Numbered from the stretch's first letter, positions 8,153-19,511 are shown. The stretch is 64,000 nt of DNA from Streptomyces umbrinus (GCF_030817415.1 NZ_JAUSZI010000002.1:4526001-4590000); one strand, 5' to 3'. Notes: generated by a model from the letters alone, not told the origin. Numbers and translations: made by a program.

Positions 8153-8692
8153 TCAGGCGGCGAAGGAGTCGAGCAGTTCGTTGTACTGCTTGGCGGCGGT
8201 GGCCAGTTCCTCGTCCGAGAGGCCGAAGGCGGTGCCGTACAGCTTGACCATCGGCTGGATGTCGAACTGGCAGAGCCGCAGGGTCGAGTGCCAGCTGCTG
8301 AGGAGGGCCTCCAGGGTGGTCTGGTTCGCGCCTTCGGGGGTGTAGTGCTCGGCGGGGACGCCGGCGGTGACGGCGACGACTGCCTTCTTGCCGGCCAGCT
8401 GTGAGGGAGAGCCGTCCATGGTGAAGGCCCAGCCAAGGGTGAAGACCTTGTCCTGCCACTGCTTCAACAGAGGGGTGGTGTTGTACCAGTACACCGGGTG
8501 CTGGAAGACGATCACGTCGTGCTCGGCCAGCAGCGCCCGCTCGGCGTCGGCGTCGATCCGGAAGTCGGGGTAGGCGGCGTAGAGGTCGTGCACGGTGACA
8601 TGGGCCAGATCGCGCACGGCGTCCACGAGCGCCGCGTTGGCCTTCGACTGGGACAGGTCGGGATGGCCTACGACAAGGAGAACCTTGGACAT
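8153..8692 (-). CDS. Flavodoxin-fold NAD(P)H:quinone oxidoreductase
   Basis: A 179-residue protein of the Flavodoxin_2 family (the KefG/MdaB/YwrO type of FMN or FAD quinone reductases). The N-terminus KVLLVVGHPDLSQSKAN is the phosphate-binding loop. FQHPVYWYNTTPLLKQWQDKV is the conserved flavin-contacting segment, and GAFTMDG-type sequence appears here as GWAFTMDGSP. It probably reduces quinones or related electrophiles by two electrons. ATG 8692 is preceded by an A/G-rich ribosome-binding site. It stands alone between debris on both sides. Confidence 0.85.
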   Translation of the reverse strand: MSKVLLVVGHPDLSQSKANAALVDAVRDLAHVTVHDLYAAYPDFRIDADAERALLAEHDVIVFQHPVYWYNTTPLLKQWQDKVFTLGWAFTMDGSPSQLAGKKAVVAVTAGVPAEHYTPEGANQTTLEALLSSWHSTLRLCQFDIQPMVKLYGTAFGLSDEELATAAKQYNELLDSFAA

Positions 8693-9004
8693 GATGAGGA
8701 ACCTTTTCAGTGATCAGTGATAGGGGTGAACGGATACGGATTGGTCAGGTGTGACGGATCAGGAATTCGCCGGGCGTCGGTCGCCCCTCTCCTGCGCGGG
8801 CTCCAGGAGCGCGGGGCTGAGACGGGCGGGGACGGACTCCGCGATGTGGTACTCCGCGACGACAGCCTCGGCGAAGGCGCCGCCCAGGTGATCACGTACG
8901 GTGATCCGGCCATGGGTGACCGCTTCGGGGCGGTGACGTCCAGCCAGTGCGGTGCGCCATCAGCCGGCGGGCCGTGTCCGTAGGCTGAACCGGCCTGTGC
9001 CGCG
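8693..9004. other. 312-bp gap with a possible gene fragment
   Basis: The minus-strand frame 8762-8959 is open between stops, has strongly GC-biased third positions and reads HGRITVRDHLGGAFAEAVVA, then EYHIAES, but it has no start codon and I do not recognise a family. It could be the 3' end of a lost gene. Nothing else is evident. Confidence 0.25.
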
Positions 9005-9451
9005 TCAGCGCTCCTGAGCTGCCGGTTCCAGAACGAGAACCGGAATCTCGCGGGCCGTCTTCTTCTGGTACTCGGCGTAGTCCGGGAACACCTCGACGGC
9101 TCGGGCCCACCACACGGCCTTCTCGTCCCCGGTCACCTCGCGTGCCAGCATGTCCTGGCGCACCGGGCCGTCCTGAAGCTCGACCCGGGAGTCGGCGACC
9201 GCGTTGTGGTACCAGACCGGGTGGCTGGGGGCTCCTGCCATGGAGGCGACCACGGCGTAGGAGCCCTCGTGCTCGACCCGCATGACCGGGACCTTGCGGA
9301 TCTTGCCGCTCTTCGCGCCCAGGGTGGTCAGGATGACGACGGGCAGGTCCTGCAACGTCGTTCCCTCCGTACCACCGGACCCTTCATAGAGCTCCACTTG
9401 GTCACGTACAAACTGCGCCTTGCTCGGCTCGTACTCGCCTTTGAGTGGCAT
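9005..9451 (-). CDS. Deazaflavin-dependent nitroreductase-family protein (Ddn-like)
   Basis: A 148-residue protein of the F420H2-dependent Ddn/split-barrel family of actinobacteria. Visible features are the start [39 protein letters not shown] (the phosphate-contacting segment), SHPVWYHN and the terminal PVLVLEP. Family members use reduced F420 to reduce quinones or nitro compounds. ATG 9451 has a GAGAGGCGAC ribosome-binding region; the longer open frame upstream is a shadow of the next gene. It lies 74 bp downstream of the SDR and is probably co-transcribed with it. Confidence 0.87.
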   Translation of the reverse strand: MPLKGEYEPSKAQFVRDQVELYEGSGGTEGTTLQDLPVVILTTLGAKSGKIRKVPVMRVEHEGSYAVVASMAGAPSHPVWYHNAVADSRVELQDGPVRQDMLAREVTGDEKAVWWARAVEVFPDYAEYQKKTAREIPVLVLEPAAQER

Positions 9452-9525
9452 GTCGCCTCTCTCCAAACTGTCGGAAATGCACTGGTGGCCGGCCTCCGCC
9501 TCGGCGGAAGTGCCGGGCGTATCGC

Positions 9526-10371
9526 TCAGGCGTGGGCCTCGTCGTAGGCGAGGGCGCAGCCGAGCTCGCGGGATGCCTGGGCCTGGGCGAGGAGTTCCCT
9601 CGCCTTGGCCTCGGCGGCCTCGATGGCGTCCGCGCCGGCGACGAAGCGCTGCAGCGGCTTGTCCTGGTCGGCGATGGTGAGCAGGGCGCGGGCGAGCTTG
9701 GCGGGGTCGCCGGGCTGCTGGCCGTTCATGCTCTTCATGCCCTCGATCGTCGGGGCGGTGCGGGGGGCGTAGTCGTCGATGGACAGCTCGGGCCAGGTGG
9801 TGGAGCCGTCCACGAGGAGTTCGGTGCGGAAGTAGCCGGGCTCCACGATGGTGGTGTGGATGTCGTACGGCTCGACGTCGTAGCGCAGGGACTCCATCCA
9901 GCCCTCTTCCGCGAACTTGGAGGCGGCGTAGGCGGAGGTGAACTCCATGCCGACCAGCCCGGCGGTCGAGGTGATGGTGATGATGTGGCCGGCGCGCTGC
10001 TTGCGCAGGACGGGCAGGACGGCGCGGGTGACGTTCATCGGGCCGAAGAGGTTGGTCTCGAACTGCTGGCGCATCTGCGCGGGCGAGATCTCCTCGAAGT
10101 AGCCGGCGAAGAGGTTCCCGGCGTTGTTGATCAGGACGTCGATACGGCCGAAGCGGTCGACGGCGGCCTGCGCGGCGGCCTCGGCGTCCTCCAGGCTGGT
10201 GACGTCCAGCTTGGTGACCAGCAGGTTGTCCTGCGGCCCGCCCAGGGTCTTCTCGACCTCCTCGGGGCGGCGGCCGGTGGCGACGACCTGGTGGCCGGCG
10301 GCGAGGGCCTCGCGGGCGATGTCCGTGCCGAGACCGCGTCCGGCACCGGTGACAAAAATGACCTTGCTCAT
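9526..10371 (-). CDS. SDR-family oxidoreductase
   Basis: A 281-residue classical short-chain dehydrogenase. It has TGAGRGLG at residues 8-15, an NNAG motif ([13 protein letters not shown]), and an active site with a Ser in the TSTAG region and Y-x-x-x-K in [12 protein letters not shown]. The GRRPEE segment after the second strand suggests NADP preference. The ATG at 10371 follows AAAGGA. It is followed by the Ddn-like gene and is divergent from the second MmyB-type regulator at 10619. The substrate is unknown. Confidence 0.88.
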   Translation of the reverse strand: MSKVIFVTGAGRGLGTDIAREALAAGHQVVATGRRPEEVEKTLGGPQDNLLVTKLDVTSLEDAEAAAQAAVDRFGRIDVLINNAGNLFAGYFEEISPAQMRQQFETNLFGPMNVTRAVLPVLRKQRAGHIITITSTAGLVGMEFTSAYAASKFAEEGWMESLRYDVEPYDIHTTIVEPGYFRTELLVDGSTTWPELSIDDYAPRTAPTIEGMKSMNGQQPGDPAKLARALLTIADQDKPLQRFVAGADAIEAAEAKARELLAQAQASRELGCALAYDEAHA

Positions 10372-10563
10372 GGGGGGTCCTTTCAGGCGCCGTATCCGGC
10401 ACCCGGTGTGCGCGGGGGGTGATGCGTTCAGCGCCGACTGCGCCGCAGAGGGGCTGGAGACCGGCGGCACAAGCGCGCCGCCGTATCCGGGCCGTTCACA
10501 CCGCCGTGGGCGGTGCACCGCCAACAGAACCGGGTGTCACGGGCGTGTGGGAGTCCCTGATGA

Positions 10564-10586
10564 GGGGGTCACTGCCAGGGACCCCC
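10564..10586. promoter_or_regulatory. Inverted repeat before the second MmyB-type regulator
   Basis: GGGGGTC (10564-10570) and GACCCCC (10580-10586) flank a 9-nt spacer, 32 bp before the regulator start in the divergent region. Its position suits autoregulation. Confidence 0.4.
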
Positions 10587-10618
10587 AACCCGGCGGAAGC
10601 GCTCGTAGAGTGAAGCGC

Positions 10619-11560
10619 ATGGCAGGCAGAAACAACCCCAACGGCACCAACCGCGACATCCGTGACGATTTCCGCGCGGAGATCCGGGAATTCCTCGGCA
10701 CACGACGGGCCAAGGTCACCCCCGAGCAGGCCGGACTGCCCGTCTACGGCGGGGAGCGCCGACGGGTCACCGGGCTGCGCCGCGAGGAGGTCGCCCTACT
10801 CGCAGGCATCTCCAGCGAGTACTACACCCGACTGGAGCGCGGCAACGCCACCGGCGTCTCCGAGAGCGTCATCGACGGCATCGCGCAAGCACTTCAGCTC
10901 GACGAAGCCGAACGAATCCACCTGCTCGACCTCCTGCGCGGCGCCGGCACGACGCGCCCGCCGCGCCGCCGACCCGTCCAACAGCGCGTGCGGCCCGCGG
11001 TGCAGCGCGTACTGGACTCGATGAGCGGCACACCAGCGTTCATCCTCAGCGGACGCGGGGACATCCTGGCCGCAAACCCTCTCGGGCGCGCCCTGTTCTC
11101 CCCGGTCTACGCCGACCCGGCGCGGCCACCCAACAACGCCCGGTTCGTCTTTCTCGACCCGCACGCGACCGAGTTCTTCCGCGACTGGGACCAAGTCGCA
11201 GGCGACACGGTCGCCATGCTGCGCGCCGAGGCCGGCCGCGATCTCTACGACCGGCGGCTGACGGACCTGATCGGGGAGCTGTCCACCCGCAGCGAGGAAT
11301 TCCGCCGCCGCTGGGCCGCCCACAACGTCCGCATGCACACCACCGGCGTGAAGCTCCTCCACCACCCGGTCGTCGGCGACCTCGACCTGCCCTTCGAGAC
11401 CTTCCCACTGGGCGCCGACCCCAGCCAGGTACTCCTCACCTACACCGCCGAGCCCGCCTCACCCACACAGGACGCTCTCAACCTGCTGGCCAGCTGGGCC
11501 GCGACCAACGACGACATCCAGCGGTCCGCGCCGGCCAACGGCTCCGAGCCGGCCGACTGA
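10619..11560 (+). CDS. XRE-family regulator with MmyB-like domain (second copy)
   Basis: A 313-residue paralogue of the regulator at 2363. It has the same helix-turn-helix signature, GLRREEVALLAGISSEYYTR, and the same C-terminal MmyB-like domain, with NARFVFLDPHATEFF, LLHHPVVGDLDLPFE and ALNLLASWAA. The ATG at 10619 (MAGRNNPNG) was chosen because the open frame upstream crosses the divergent promoter region. It is divergent from the SDR/Ddn pair, which it probably controls. Confidence 0.88.
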   Translation: MAGRNNPNGTNRDIRDDFRAEIREFLGTRRAKVTPEQAGLPVYGGERRRVTGLRREEVALLAGISSEYYTRLERGNATGVSESVIDGIAQALQLDEAERIHLLDLLRGAGTTRPPRRRPVQQRVRPAVQRVLDSMSGTPAFILSGRGDILAANPLGRALFSPVYADPARPPNNARFVFLDPHATEFFRDWDQVAGDTVAMLRAEAGRDLYDRRLTDLIGELSTRSEEFRRRWAAHNVRMHTTGVKLLHHPVVGDLDLPFETFPLGADPSQVLLTYTAEPASPTQDALNLLASWAATNDDIQRSAPANGSEPAD

Positions 11561-11730
11561 CCGACCAGCCACACGTGACGATCTGCGGAAGTCGTCAGCG
11601 GCTCTGGCGTAGCGGCACGGTTCGCAGCCTTCCGCGCCGGCCTCGTTTTCGAGACCGACACTGGAAGACGGCAGCGAATGGTCGGCACCGGGATGAACCG
11701 ACCCGGCGCCGACCACTTGTACTTTGGCGT

Positions 11731-11762
11731 TGAACTCCACCACATCAGCAACGTGGTGGAGT

Positions 11763-11765
<3 letters not shown>
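11731..11765 (-). terminator. Hairpin overlapping the ychF stop codon
   Basis: The arms 11731-11743 and 11753-11765 are perfect 13-bp complements (TGAACTCCACCAC) around a 9-nt loop. The right arm includes the ychF stop. GAACTCCACCACAT also occurs inside the ychF coding end at 11779, so the hairpin seems to have arisen by a short inverted duplication of the gene end. Confidence 0.6.
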
Positions 11766-12851
<1,086 letters not shown>

Positions 12852-13013
12852 GTTGCGACTTCCCGTACGTAAGGGTGGAGGACGATCCAGACGATCCACC
12901 AGTCTACGGCGTTCCGCGCCCCGTACCGGCGACGTATCGAACGCTTGGCCAAGGTCATTCAAAGCGCGTGTCTCGGGTGCCATTCCGCACATAACCCGAC
13001 CTAAGTTGGACCT

Positions 13014-13571
13014 GTGGAGCAACACAGAACTCGTCCCCCTCAGTCACCGCCGCTGCGCGGCGCGCCCCTTCCCCCGCAGGCCGGACGGGGTGGAGCCCGC
13101 ACGACCCGACAGGCCGGGGCCGGTGTCCCGCGGACCGCGCCGGCCGTGTCACCGCTCGTGCAGGCCGTCCGCCGGTTCCCCAACCCCCGGCTCACCGGGC
13201 TGGGCAGCGGACTGTTCTGTGCCGCGTCGATGTTCGCGCTGGCCTGTCTCGACGCACTGCTGTTCGGGTCCTCGCTCGTCGTCTACGGGGTGCTGTTCCT
13301 GCCCGTGTGCGCGTTGACGGCGGTGTGGGTGCGGCGGGCCGACCTCGTCACTGCGGTCGTCGCCGTGCCGATCGCCTTCGCCGTCGGACTCCTGCCGATC
13401 GCCGACAGCAGTGGGGGATTCTTCGGGCGGGTGATGGGGCTGGTCACCGCTCTCGCGCTGCACGCGGGATGGCTGTACGGGGGCACGCTGGTCGCCGGGC
13501 TCATCGTCACCGTGCGCAAGGTGCGGATGATGAGCCGTCGTGCGGCGCAGCGGCGCCGGACAGCCGCCTGA
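13014..13571 (+). CDS. DUF6542 membrane protein
   Basis: 185 residues with a GTG start. A basic, proline-rich cytoplasmic N-terminus of about 50 residues is followed by the conserved NPRLTGLGSGLF and about four hydrophobic helices (about residues 60-165), ending in a basic tail. This matches the actinobacterial DUF6542 family of unknown function. It is convergent with ppgK and divergent from ychF. Confidence 0.75.
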   Translation: MEQHRTRPPQSPPLRGAPLPPQAGRGGARTTRQAGAGVPRTAPAVSPLVQAVRRFPNPRLTGLGSGLFCAASMFALACLDALLFGSSLVVYGVLFLPVCALTAVWVRRADLVTAVVAVPIAFAVGLLPIADSSGGFFGRVMGLVTALALHAGWLYGGTLVAGLIVTVRKVRMMSRRAAQRRRTAA

Positions 13572-13620
13572 GGTTCCGTCCCCCTGGGCGGTCGGCGCCC
13601 GGCGTCGCCGACGGTGGTCG

Positions 13621-14367
13621 CTAGCTCGCCTTCGCCGCCCTCATCGCCGCGCCCACGATCCCCGCGTTGTTCTGCAGCTGGGCCGGGACGATCTCCGCCT
13701 TGATGTCCTCGATCAGGGGCAGGAACTTCTGGGACTTGCGGCTGACGCCGCCGCCGATGATGAACAGCTCGGGCGAGAAGAGCATCTCCACATGGGCGAG
13801 GTACTTCTGGACGCGCCGGGCCCAGTGCTCCCACGTGAGGTCGTGGTCCTCCTTGGCCTTGGTCGACGCGTGCTTCTCCGCGTCGTGGCCGTTCAGCTCC
13901 AGGTGGCCCAGCTCCGTGTTCGGCACCAGGACGCCGTCCACGAAGACGGCGCTGCCGATCCCCGTACCGAACGTCAGGAGGATGACCGTGCCCTGGCGGT
14001 CGCGGCCCGCGCCGAACTGCATCTCTGCGACGCCCGCCGCGTCCGCGTCGTTCAGCACCGTCACCGGCAGTCCGCCCAGCCGGTCGCCGAGCAGGGCGCG
14101 GGCGTCCGTGTCGATCCAGTCCTTGTCCACGTTGGCGGCCGTACGGATGGTGGCGCCGCCGGTGACCACACCCGGGAAGGTGATCCCGACCGGGCCCGTC
14201 CAGCCGAAGTGGCCGACGACCTCCTTCACGCCGTCCGCCACCGCGTCGGGCGTCGCGGGGTGCGGCGTGAGCACCTTGTAGCGCTCCTCCGCCAGGTCCC
14301 CGCGGTCCAGGTCCACGGGCGCACCCTTGATCCCTGAGCCGCCGATGTCCACACCGAAGATCTGCAT
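13621..14367 (-). CDS. ppgK: Polyphosphate glucokinase
   Basis: 248 residues, ROK-family fold. The N-terminal phosphate-binding motif [20 protein letters not shown] with the catalytic Asp, [10 protein letters not shown], and the sugar-binding [13 protein letters not shown] are all present. It phosphorylates glucose using polyphosphate (or ATP), a typical actinobacterial enzyme. The ATG at 14367 leaves 29 bp to the ispH stop, so the two may be co-transcribed from upstream of ispH. Confidence 0.94.
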   Translation of the reverse strand: MQIFGVDIGGSGIKGAPVDLDRGDLAEERYKVLTPHPATPDAVADGVKEVVGHFGWTGPVGITFPGVVTGGATIRTAANVDKDWIDTDARALLGDRLGGLPVTVLNDADAAGVAEMQFGAGRDRQGTVILLTFGTGIGSAVFVDGVLVPNTELGHLELNGHDAEKHASTKAKEDHDLTWEHWARRVQKYLAHVEMLFSPELFIIGGGVSRKSQKFLPLIEDIKAEIVPAQLQNNAGIVGAAMRAAKAS

Positions 14368-14396
14368 GGCTCTACGTTACGTCGTACGACGGACAG

Positions 14397-15404
14397 TCAC
14401 TCCGCCGAGGGGGTGCTACCGGTGCGGTCCGCCACCAGGGCCGCCGCCTCCGCGCGCAGGTCACGGCGCAGTTCCTTGGGGAGCGAGAACGTGATGGACT
14501 CCTCGGCCGTCTTCACCGTCTCCACGTCCCCGTAGCCACGCTCGGCCAGCCACTCCAGCACGCCGTCCACCAGTACGTCCGGGACCGAGGCACCGGAGGT
14601 CAGACCGACCGTGGTGACGCCCTCCAGCCAGGCCTCGTCGATCTCGGCGGCGAAGTCCACCAGGTGTGCGGCGGAGGCGCCCGCGTCCAGGGCGACCTCG
14701 ACCATCCGGATCGAGTTCGAGGAGTTCTTCGAGCCCACCACGATCACCAGCTGAGCGTCCTCGGCGAGCTTCTTCACCGCGATCTGGCGGTTCTGCGTGG
14801 CGTAGCAGATGTCGTCACTGGGCGGGGAGATGAGCTGCGGGAACTTGTCCTTGAGCGCGTCGACCGTCTCCATGGTCTCGTCGACCGACAGCGTGGTCTG
14901 GGAGAGCCAGACCACCTTGGAGGGGTCGCGCACCTCGACCTCGGCCACGTCCTCGGGGCCGTCGACCAGCGTGATGTGCTCGGGCGCCTCGCCGGACGTG
15001 CCGATGACCTCCTCGTGGCCCTCGTGCCCGATCAGGAGGATGTCGTAGTCCTCCTTGGCGAAGCGGACGGCTTCCTTGTGGACCTTGGTGACCAGCGGGC
15101 AGGTCGCGTCGATGGTGGCGAGCTTGCCCGCCGCGGCCTCGTCGTGGACGACCGGGGCGACGCCGTGCGCCGAGAACATGACGATGGACCCCTCGGGGAC
15201 CTCCGCCGTCTGCTCGACGAAGATCGCACCCTTCTTCTCCAGGGTCCGCACGACGTACTTGTTGTGGACGATTTCGTGGCGGACATAGATCGGGGCCCCG
15301 TACTGCTCCAGGGCCTTCTCGACGGCGATCACGGCACGGTCGACTCCCGCGCAGTAGCCACGAGGGGCGGCGAGGAGGACACGGCGGCCAGTCGAAGCAG
15401 TCAT
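14397..15404 (-). CDS. ispH: 4-hydroxy-3-methylbut-2-enyl diphosphate reductase
   Basis: The last enzyme of the MEP isoprenoid pathway, converting HMBPP to IPP and DMAPP. The three iron-sulfur ligands are visible at C18 ([11 protein letters not shown]), C102 (DATCPLVTK) and C200 (DDICYATQN). The E/H/T active-site segments HEIVHN and SAHGV are also present. An alternative ATG at 15413 would add three residues; neither has a strong ribosome-binding site. It runs in the same direction as ppgK. Confidence 0.95.
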   Translation of the reverse strand: MTASTGRRVLLAAPRGYCAGVDRAVIAVEKALEQYGAPIYVRHEIVHNKYVVRTLEKKGAIFVEQTAEVPEGSIVMFSAHGVAPVVHDEAAAGKLATIDATCPLVTKVHKEAVRFAKEDYDILLIGHEGHEEVIGTSGEAPEHITLVDGPEDVAEVEVRDPSKVVWLSQTTLSVDETMETVDALKDKFPQLISPPSDDICYATQNRQIAVKKLAEDAQLVIVVGSKNSSNSIRMVEVALDAGASAAHLVDFAAEIDEAWLEGVTTVGLTSGASVPDVLVDGVLEWLAERGYGDVETVKTAEESITFSLPKELRRDLRAEAAALVADRTGSTPSAE

Positions 15405-15518
15405 GCATCCCATCGTAAGGCCGCGCCCGGCGCGTCAAAGATCGCCGCCTTGGGGAGACTGGTCGGGAGCTGTGGAGCTGGGAGGGGTGGGGCAAGGCGC
15501 GACTCTCGGGAGGTACGG

Positions 15519-16883
15519 ATGTCCGGCACGGAGACCTCGGCCCGCACGGCCGACGACGAGCAGGGTCTACGGCGGAATCTAGGCTTCCGCGATCTGGTCG
15601 TCTACGGGCTGCTGTTCATCGCCCCCATGGCGCCGGTCGGCATCTTCGGGACCCTCGACGCCAAGTCGCACGGGGCGGTCGCGCTGGTCTACGTCGTCGC
15701 CACGGTCGCGATGGCGTTCACCGCTTTCAGCTACGCCCAGATGGTGCGCGTGGTCCCCCAGGCGGGTTCGGTGTTCGCCTACGCGCGCGCGGCGCTCGGA
15801 AAAGAGGCGGGGTTCATCGCCGGCTGGATGGCGATGCTGGACTACCTCCTCATCCCGGCGGTGGCGTACCTCTTCTCCGGGATCGCGATGAACTCCCTGG
15901 TCCCGGAGGTCTCGCGGTGGGTGTGGACGGCGCTCGCCGTCGTCGTCACGACACTGCTCAACCTGTGGGGCGTACGGGCCGCCGCGCGTGTCGGTTTCCT
16001 GGTGCTCGCGATGGAGATCGTGGTCCTCCTTGTCTTCGTCGTGTCGGCGGTCGTCGTCCTCGCGCGCGACGGGGCCGAGCGGGGGTGGCTGTCGCCGCTG
16101 TCGGGTGACGGCTCCCAGGGGGCGTTCGCGTTGTCCGCCGTCGTCGGGGCCGTCTCGATCGCCGTGCTCTCCTATCTCGGCTTCGACGCGATCGCCTCCT
16201 TCGCCGAGGAGGTGACGGGGAGTTCGGAGAAGGTGGCCAGGGCGGTGCTGTTCTGCCTCGCCCTCGCCGGTGTGCTGTTCATCGCTCAGACGTATCTCAT
16301 CGCCCTGCTCGAACCGCTGTCGTCCGCGCAGCTCGCCGCCGATCCGGGCAAGCAGGGGTCGGCGTTCTACGACGCCGTGGACGCCTCCGTCGGGACGTGG
16401 CTGCACGATCTGGTGGCGGTGAGCAAGGCCATCGGGGCGGCCTTCGCGGCGCTGGCCGGGCAGGCGGCGGCCGGGCGGCTGCTGTTCGCCATGTCCCGGG
16501 ACCGGCGGCTGCCGCGGGTTCTGTCCCGGACGGACTCCGGGGTGCCGCGGGTGGCTCTGCTCTGCGCGGCCGTCATCACGATGGTGGCCGCGGTGTGGGC
16601 CGCTCGGCGTGATGACGGGATGGACCATCTGGTGTCGGTGGTCGACATCGGGGCGTTGACCGCGTTCACGCTGCTGCACGCGAGCGTGGTGGGCTGGTTC
16701 GCCGTGCGGCGGCGGGGTGGGGCGGTGGTGTGGTGGCGGCATGTGCTGATGCCTGTTGTGGGGGCGGCGATCACTGTGGCCGTGATCTTCGAGGCGTCGG
16801 GGGCGGCGCAGGTGGTGGGGGCGGTGTGGCTGGTTGTCGGGGTGGGGGTGTTGGTGGCGCAGCGGGGGTCTGCGGCGGGCTGA
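15519..16883 (+). CDS. APC-family amino acid/amine permease
   Basis: 454 residues with about 12 transmembrane helices. The first helix region has the family pattern GLLFIAPMAPVGIFG. PQAGSVFAYARAALGKEAGF and SYLGFDAIASFAEEV are the unwound TM1/TM6-type segments of amino acid-polyamine-organocation carriers. The ATG at 15519 follows GGGAGG. The substrate is not deducible. It is divergent from ispH and stands alone before xseA. Confidence 0.86.
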   Translation: MSGTETSARTADDEQGLRRNLGFRDLVVYGLLFIAPMAPVGIFGTLDAKSHGAVALVYVVATVAMAFTAFSYAQMVRVVPQAGSVFAYARAALGKEAGFIAGWMAMLDYLLIPAVAYLFSGIAMNSLVPEVSRWVWTALAVVVTTLLNLWGVRAAARVGFLVLAMEIVVLLVFVVSAVVVLARDGAERGWLSPLSGDGSQGAFALSAVVGAVSIAVLSYLGFDAIASFAEEVTGSSEKVARAVLFCLALAGVLFIAQTYLIALLEPLSSAQLAADPGKQGSAFYDAVDASVGTWLHDLVAVSKAIGAAFAALAGQAAAGRLLFAMSRDRRLPRVLSRTDSGVPRVALLCAAVITMVAAVWAARRDDGMDHLVSVVDIGALTAFTLLHASVVGWFAVRRRGGAVVWWRHVLMPVVGAAITVAVIFEASGAAQVVGAVWLVVGVGVLVAQRGSAAG

Positions 16884-17007
16884 CCGGGGGTTTTCTCGCC
16901 CCCGCCGCCCCTACCCGCCCCGTCCCTGGGGGCTGCGCCCCCTGACCCCCCTTGGGGAGACTCGGTGCGTGGGAGTGTGCGGGTTCGTGGGGGCTGGTCG
17001 CGCAGTT

Positions 17008-17063
17008 CCCCGCGCCCCTAAAGGCATGCTGGCGCCCCGGCTTGCCTTTTTAGGGGCGCGGGG
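17008..17063. terminator. Hairpin of the dispersed CGCAGTTCCCCGCGCC palindrome family
   Basis: The arm CCCCGCGCCCCTAAAGGCA (from 17008) pairs with the segment ending at 17063 around a loop, with a TTTTT stretch in the right arm. It lies after the permease and before xseA. Confidence 0.6.
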
Positions 17064-17104
17064 GACTGGGCGGCACTGTCACAGCCTGCGGCTACGCTCG
17101 CCGC

Positions 17105-18325
17105 ATGGCTCTCAACACGTCCTCGGACGCCCCCATCCCCGTCGGTGAGGTGTCGCGGCTCATCGGGGGGTGGATCGACCGGCTCGGGGCGGTGTGGGTG
17201 GAGGGGCAGATCACTCAGCTGTCGCGGCGGCCGGGCGCGGGTGTCGTGTTTCTGACGCTGCGCGATCCCTCGCACGACATCTCGGTGAGCGTGACCTGCT
17301 ACCGCCAGGTGTTCGACGCGGTCGCCGACGTGGTGAGCGAGGGCGCCCGTGTCGTCGTACTCGCGAAGCCCGAGTGGTACGCGCCTCGTGGGCAGCTGTC
17401 GTTGCGGGCCAGCGAGATAAAGCCGGTGGGCGTGGGCGAACTGCTTGCCCGGCTTGAGCAGTTGAAGAAGTCCCTGGCACGTGAGGGGCTGTTCGCGGCC
17501 GAGCGCAAGAAGCCGCTGCCCTTCCTGCCCCAGCTCATCGGGCTCGTCTGCGGCCGTGCCTCCGCCGCCGAGCGGGACGTGCTGGAGAACGCGCGCCACC
17601 GCTGGCCCGCCGTCCGCTTCGAGGTGCGCAACGTCGCCGTGCAGGGCGTCCACGCGGTCCCCCAGGTCGTCCAGGCCGTGAAGGAGCTGGACGGGCTCGA
17701 CGACGTGGACGTGATCATCGTGGCGCGCGGTGGCGGCAGCGTGGAGGACCTGCTCCCGTTCTCGGACGAGCAGCTCGTACGGGCGGTCGCGTCCTGCCGT
17801 ACACCGGTCGTGTCGGCCATCGGGCACGAACCCGACAACCCGCTGCTCGACCACGTGGCCGACCTGCGCGCCTCCACCCCCACCGACGCGGCGAAGAAGG
17901 TCGTCCCGGACGTCGGTGAGGAGTACGAGCGCGTCCAGTTCCTGCGGGACCGCGCCCGCCGCAGCGTCCAGTCCCTGATCGACCGGGAGGAGAGAGGCCT
18001 CGCCCACGCGCTGGCCCGTCCCTCGATAGAGGATCCGCACCGGATGGTCGACGAGCGTGCGGACCATGTCGCCTCGCTGCTGGACCGCGGCCGCCGCACG
18101 CTCGGGCACCTCCTCGACCGCGCCGACTCGGAGCTGACGCACACGCACGCGCGCGTGGTGGCCCTCTCCCCCGCCGCGACCCTCAAGCGGGGGTACGCGG
18201 TGCTGCAGAAGTCCGACGGTCACGCGGTCCGGTCCCCGGACGAGGTGACGGGGGACGAGTCCCTGCGGGCGCGGGTCGCCGAGGGCGAGTTCACGGTACG
18301 AGTCGATGTCCGAGACAGACCCTAG
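17105..18325 (+). CDS. xseA: Exodeoxyribonuclease VII large subunit
   Basis: 406 residues. The N-terminal OB-fold domain ([27 protein letters not shown]) is followed by the catalytic domain with the conserved [32 protein letters not shown] and ISAIGHExD-type [15 protein letters not shown]. The subunit degrades single-stranded DNA with XseB. It lies 9 bp upstream of xseB. The C-terminal coiled-coil region that binds the small subunits is present. Confidence 0.95.
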   Translation: MALNTSSDAPIPVGEVSRLIGGWIDRLGAVWVEGQITQLSRRPGAGVVFLTLRDPSHDISVSVTCYRQVFDAVADVVSEGARVVVLAKPEWYAPRGQLSLRASEIKPVGVGELLARLEQLKKSLAREGLFAAERKKPLPFLPQLIGLVCGRASAAERDVLENARHRWPAVRFEVRNVAVQGVHAVPQVVQAVKELDGLDDVDVIIVARGGGSVEDLLPFSDEQLVRAVASCRTPVVSAIGHEPDNPLLDHVADLRASTPTDAAKKVVPDVGEEYERVQFLRDRARRSVQSLIDREERGLAHALARPSIEDPHRMVDERADHVASLLDRGRRTLGHLLDRADSELTHTHARVVALSPAATLKRGYAVLQKSDGHAVRSPDEVTGDESLRARVAEGEFTVRVDVRDRP

Positions 18326-18334
18326 GGTGGGCGC

Positions 18335-18616
<282 letters not shown>

Positions 18617-18627
18617 CTCAGGGGCCT

Positions 18628-18671
18628 GTGCCTGACGGCCGTCACGCACGACTGTCACGACCGTCAGGCAC
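18628..18671 (+). terminator. Hairpin after xseB
   Basis: GTGCCTGACGG (18628-18638) pairs perfectly with 18661-18671 around a 22-nt loop, 12 bp after the xseB stop. Confidence 0.6.
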
Positions 18672-18760
18672 GGGCAACCCCTCCCAAAAACACCCTCCGT
18701 GCTCACGTTCACACCCGCTTCACCGACCCCCACGGCCTGTGAATCGGATCACCATGCTCC

Positions 18761-18782
18761 AGTTTTAGTTGAATCCTAAACT
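18761..18782 (+). promoter_or_regulatory. AT-rich imperfect palindrome before the nitroreductase gene
   Basis: AGTTTTAG and CTAAACTT flank a TTGAATC spacer, an AT-rich island in GC-rich DNA about 75 bp before the start codon. It could be an operator or core promoter; the regulator is unknown. Confidence 0.4.
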
Positions 18783-18854
18783 TCATCGACGTACCTTCGG
18801 AAGTGCAAGGCGATCCCCCACAGGGTTCGACGCACTCCCCGAAAAGGTTGATTC

Positions 18855-19445
18855 ATGTCCCTCGTCCTTGACCCCACCGCCCAGGACCTGCTCTTCCGCG
18901 AGGCCCGCACCGCGAACGCCTTCACCGACGAGCCCGTCTCCGAGGAGCAGGTGCAGGCGATCTACGACCTGGTCAAGTTCGGCCCGACCGCCTTCAACCA
19001 GTCCCCGCTGCGCATCACCCTGGTCCGCTCCGCCGAGGCCCGCGAGCGCCTCGTGCAGCACATGGCCGAGGGCAACCAGCCGAAGACGGCCACCGCCCCG
19101 CTCGTCGCGATCCTCTCCGCGGACAACGAGTTCCACGAGGAACTCCCGCACCTGTTCCCGCACTTCCCGCAGGCCAAGGACGTCTTCTTCGCCGAGCGCC
19201 CGGCCCGTGAGGGTGCCGCCTCTCTCAACGCCGCGCTGCAGGCCGCGTACTTCATCATCGGCGTCCGCGCCGCCGGTCTGGCCGCCGGTCCGATGACGGG
19301 CTTCGACTTCGCGGGCGTCCAGAAGGAGTTCCTCGACGGCGACCACACCCCGCTGATGGTGGTCAACATCGGCCGGCCCGCCGAGGACGCCTGGTTCCCT
19401 CGCTCCCCGCGCCTGGAGGCCGACCAGGTCATCACGACGGTCTGA
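18855..19445 (+). CDS. RutE-like nitroreductase family protein (malonic semialdehyde reductase type)
   Basis: 196 residues. ARTANAFTDEPVSEEQVQAI, FGPTAFNQSPLRI and GPMTGFDFAGV are the flavin- and substrate-binding segments of the RutE/HadB-like nitroreductase subgroup, annotated as malonic semialdehyde reductase. No other pyrimidine-degradation genes are nearby, so the physiological substrate is uncertain. The ATG at 18855 follows GAAAAGG. Monocistronic, ended by a very long hairpin. Confidence 0.85.
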   Translation: MSLVLDPTAQDLLFREARTANAFTDEPVSEEQVQAIYDLVKFGPTAFNQSPLRITLVRSAEARERLVQHMAEGNQPKTATAPLVAILSADNEFHEELPHLFPHFPQAKDVFFAERPAREGAASLNAALQAAYFIIGVRAAGLAAGPMTGFDFAGVQKEFLDGDHTPLMVVNIGRPAEDAWFPRSPRLEADQVITTV

Positions 19446-19450
19446 CCTCT

Positions 19451-19508
19451 CCGTACGCATGACGACGGCCCCCGGCACGAACGCCGGGGGCCGTCGTCAT
19501 GCGTACGG
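19451..19508. terminator. Very long bidirectional hairpin
   Basis: Two perfect 26-bp arms (19451-19476 and 19483-19508) flank a 6-nt loop between the convergent nitroreductase and DUF4245 genes. Confidence 0.85.
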
Positions 19509-19511
19509 GAC

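Noticed and set aside
8762..8959. Minus-strand stop-to-stop frame with coding-like third positions
   Set aside because: No start codon and no recognised family; may be a 3' gene fragment, but not enough to call.
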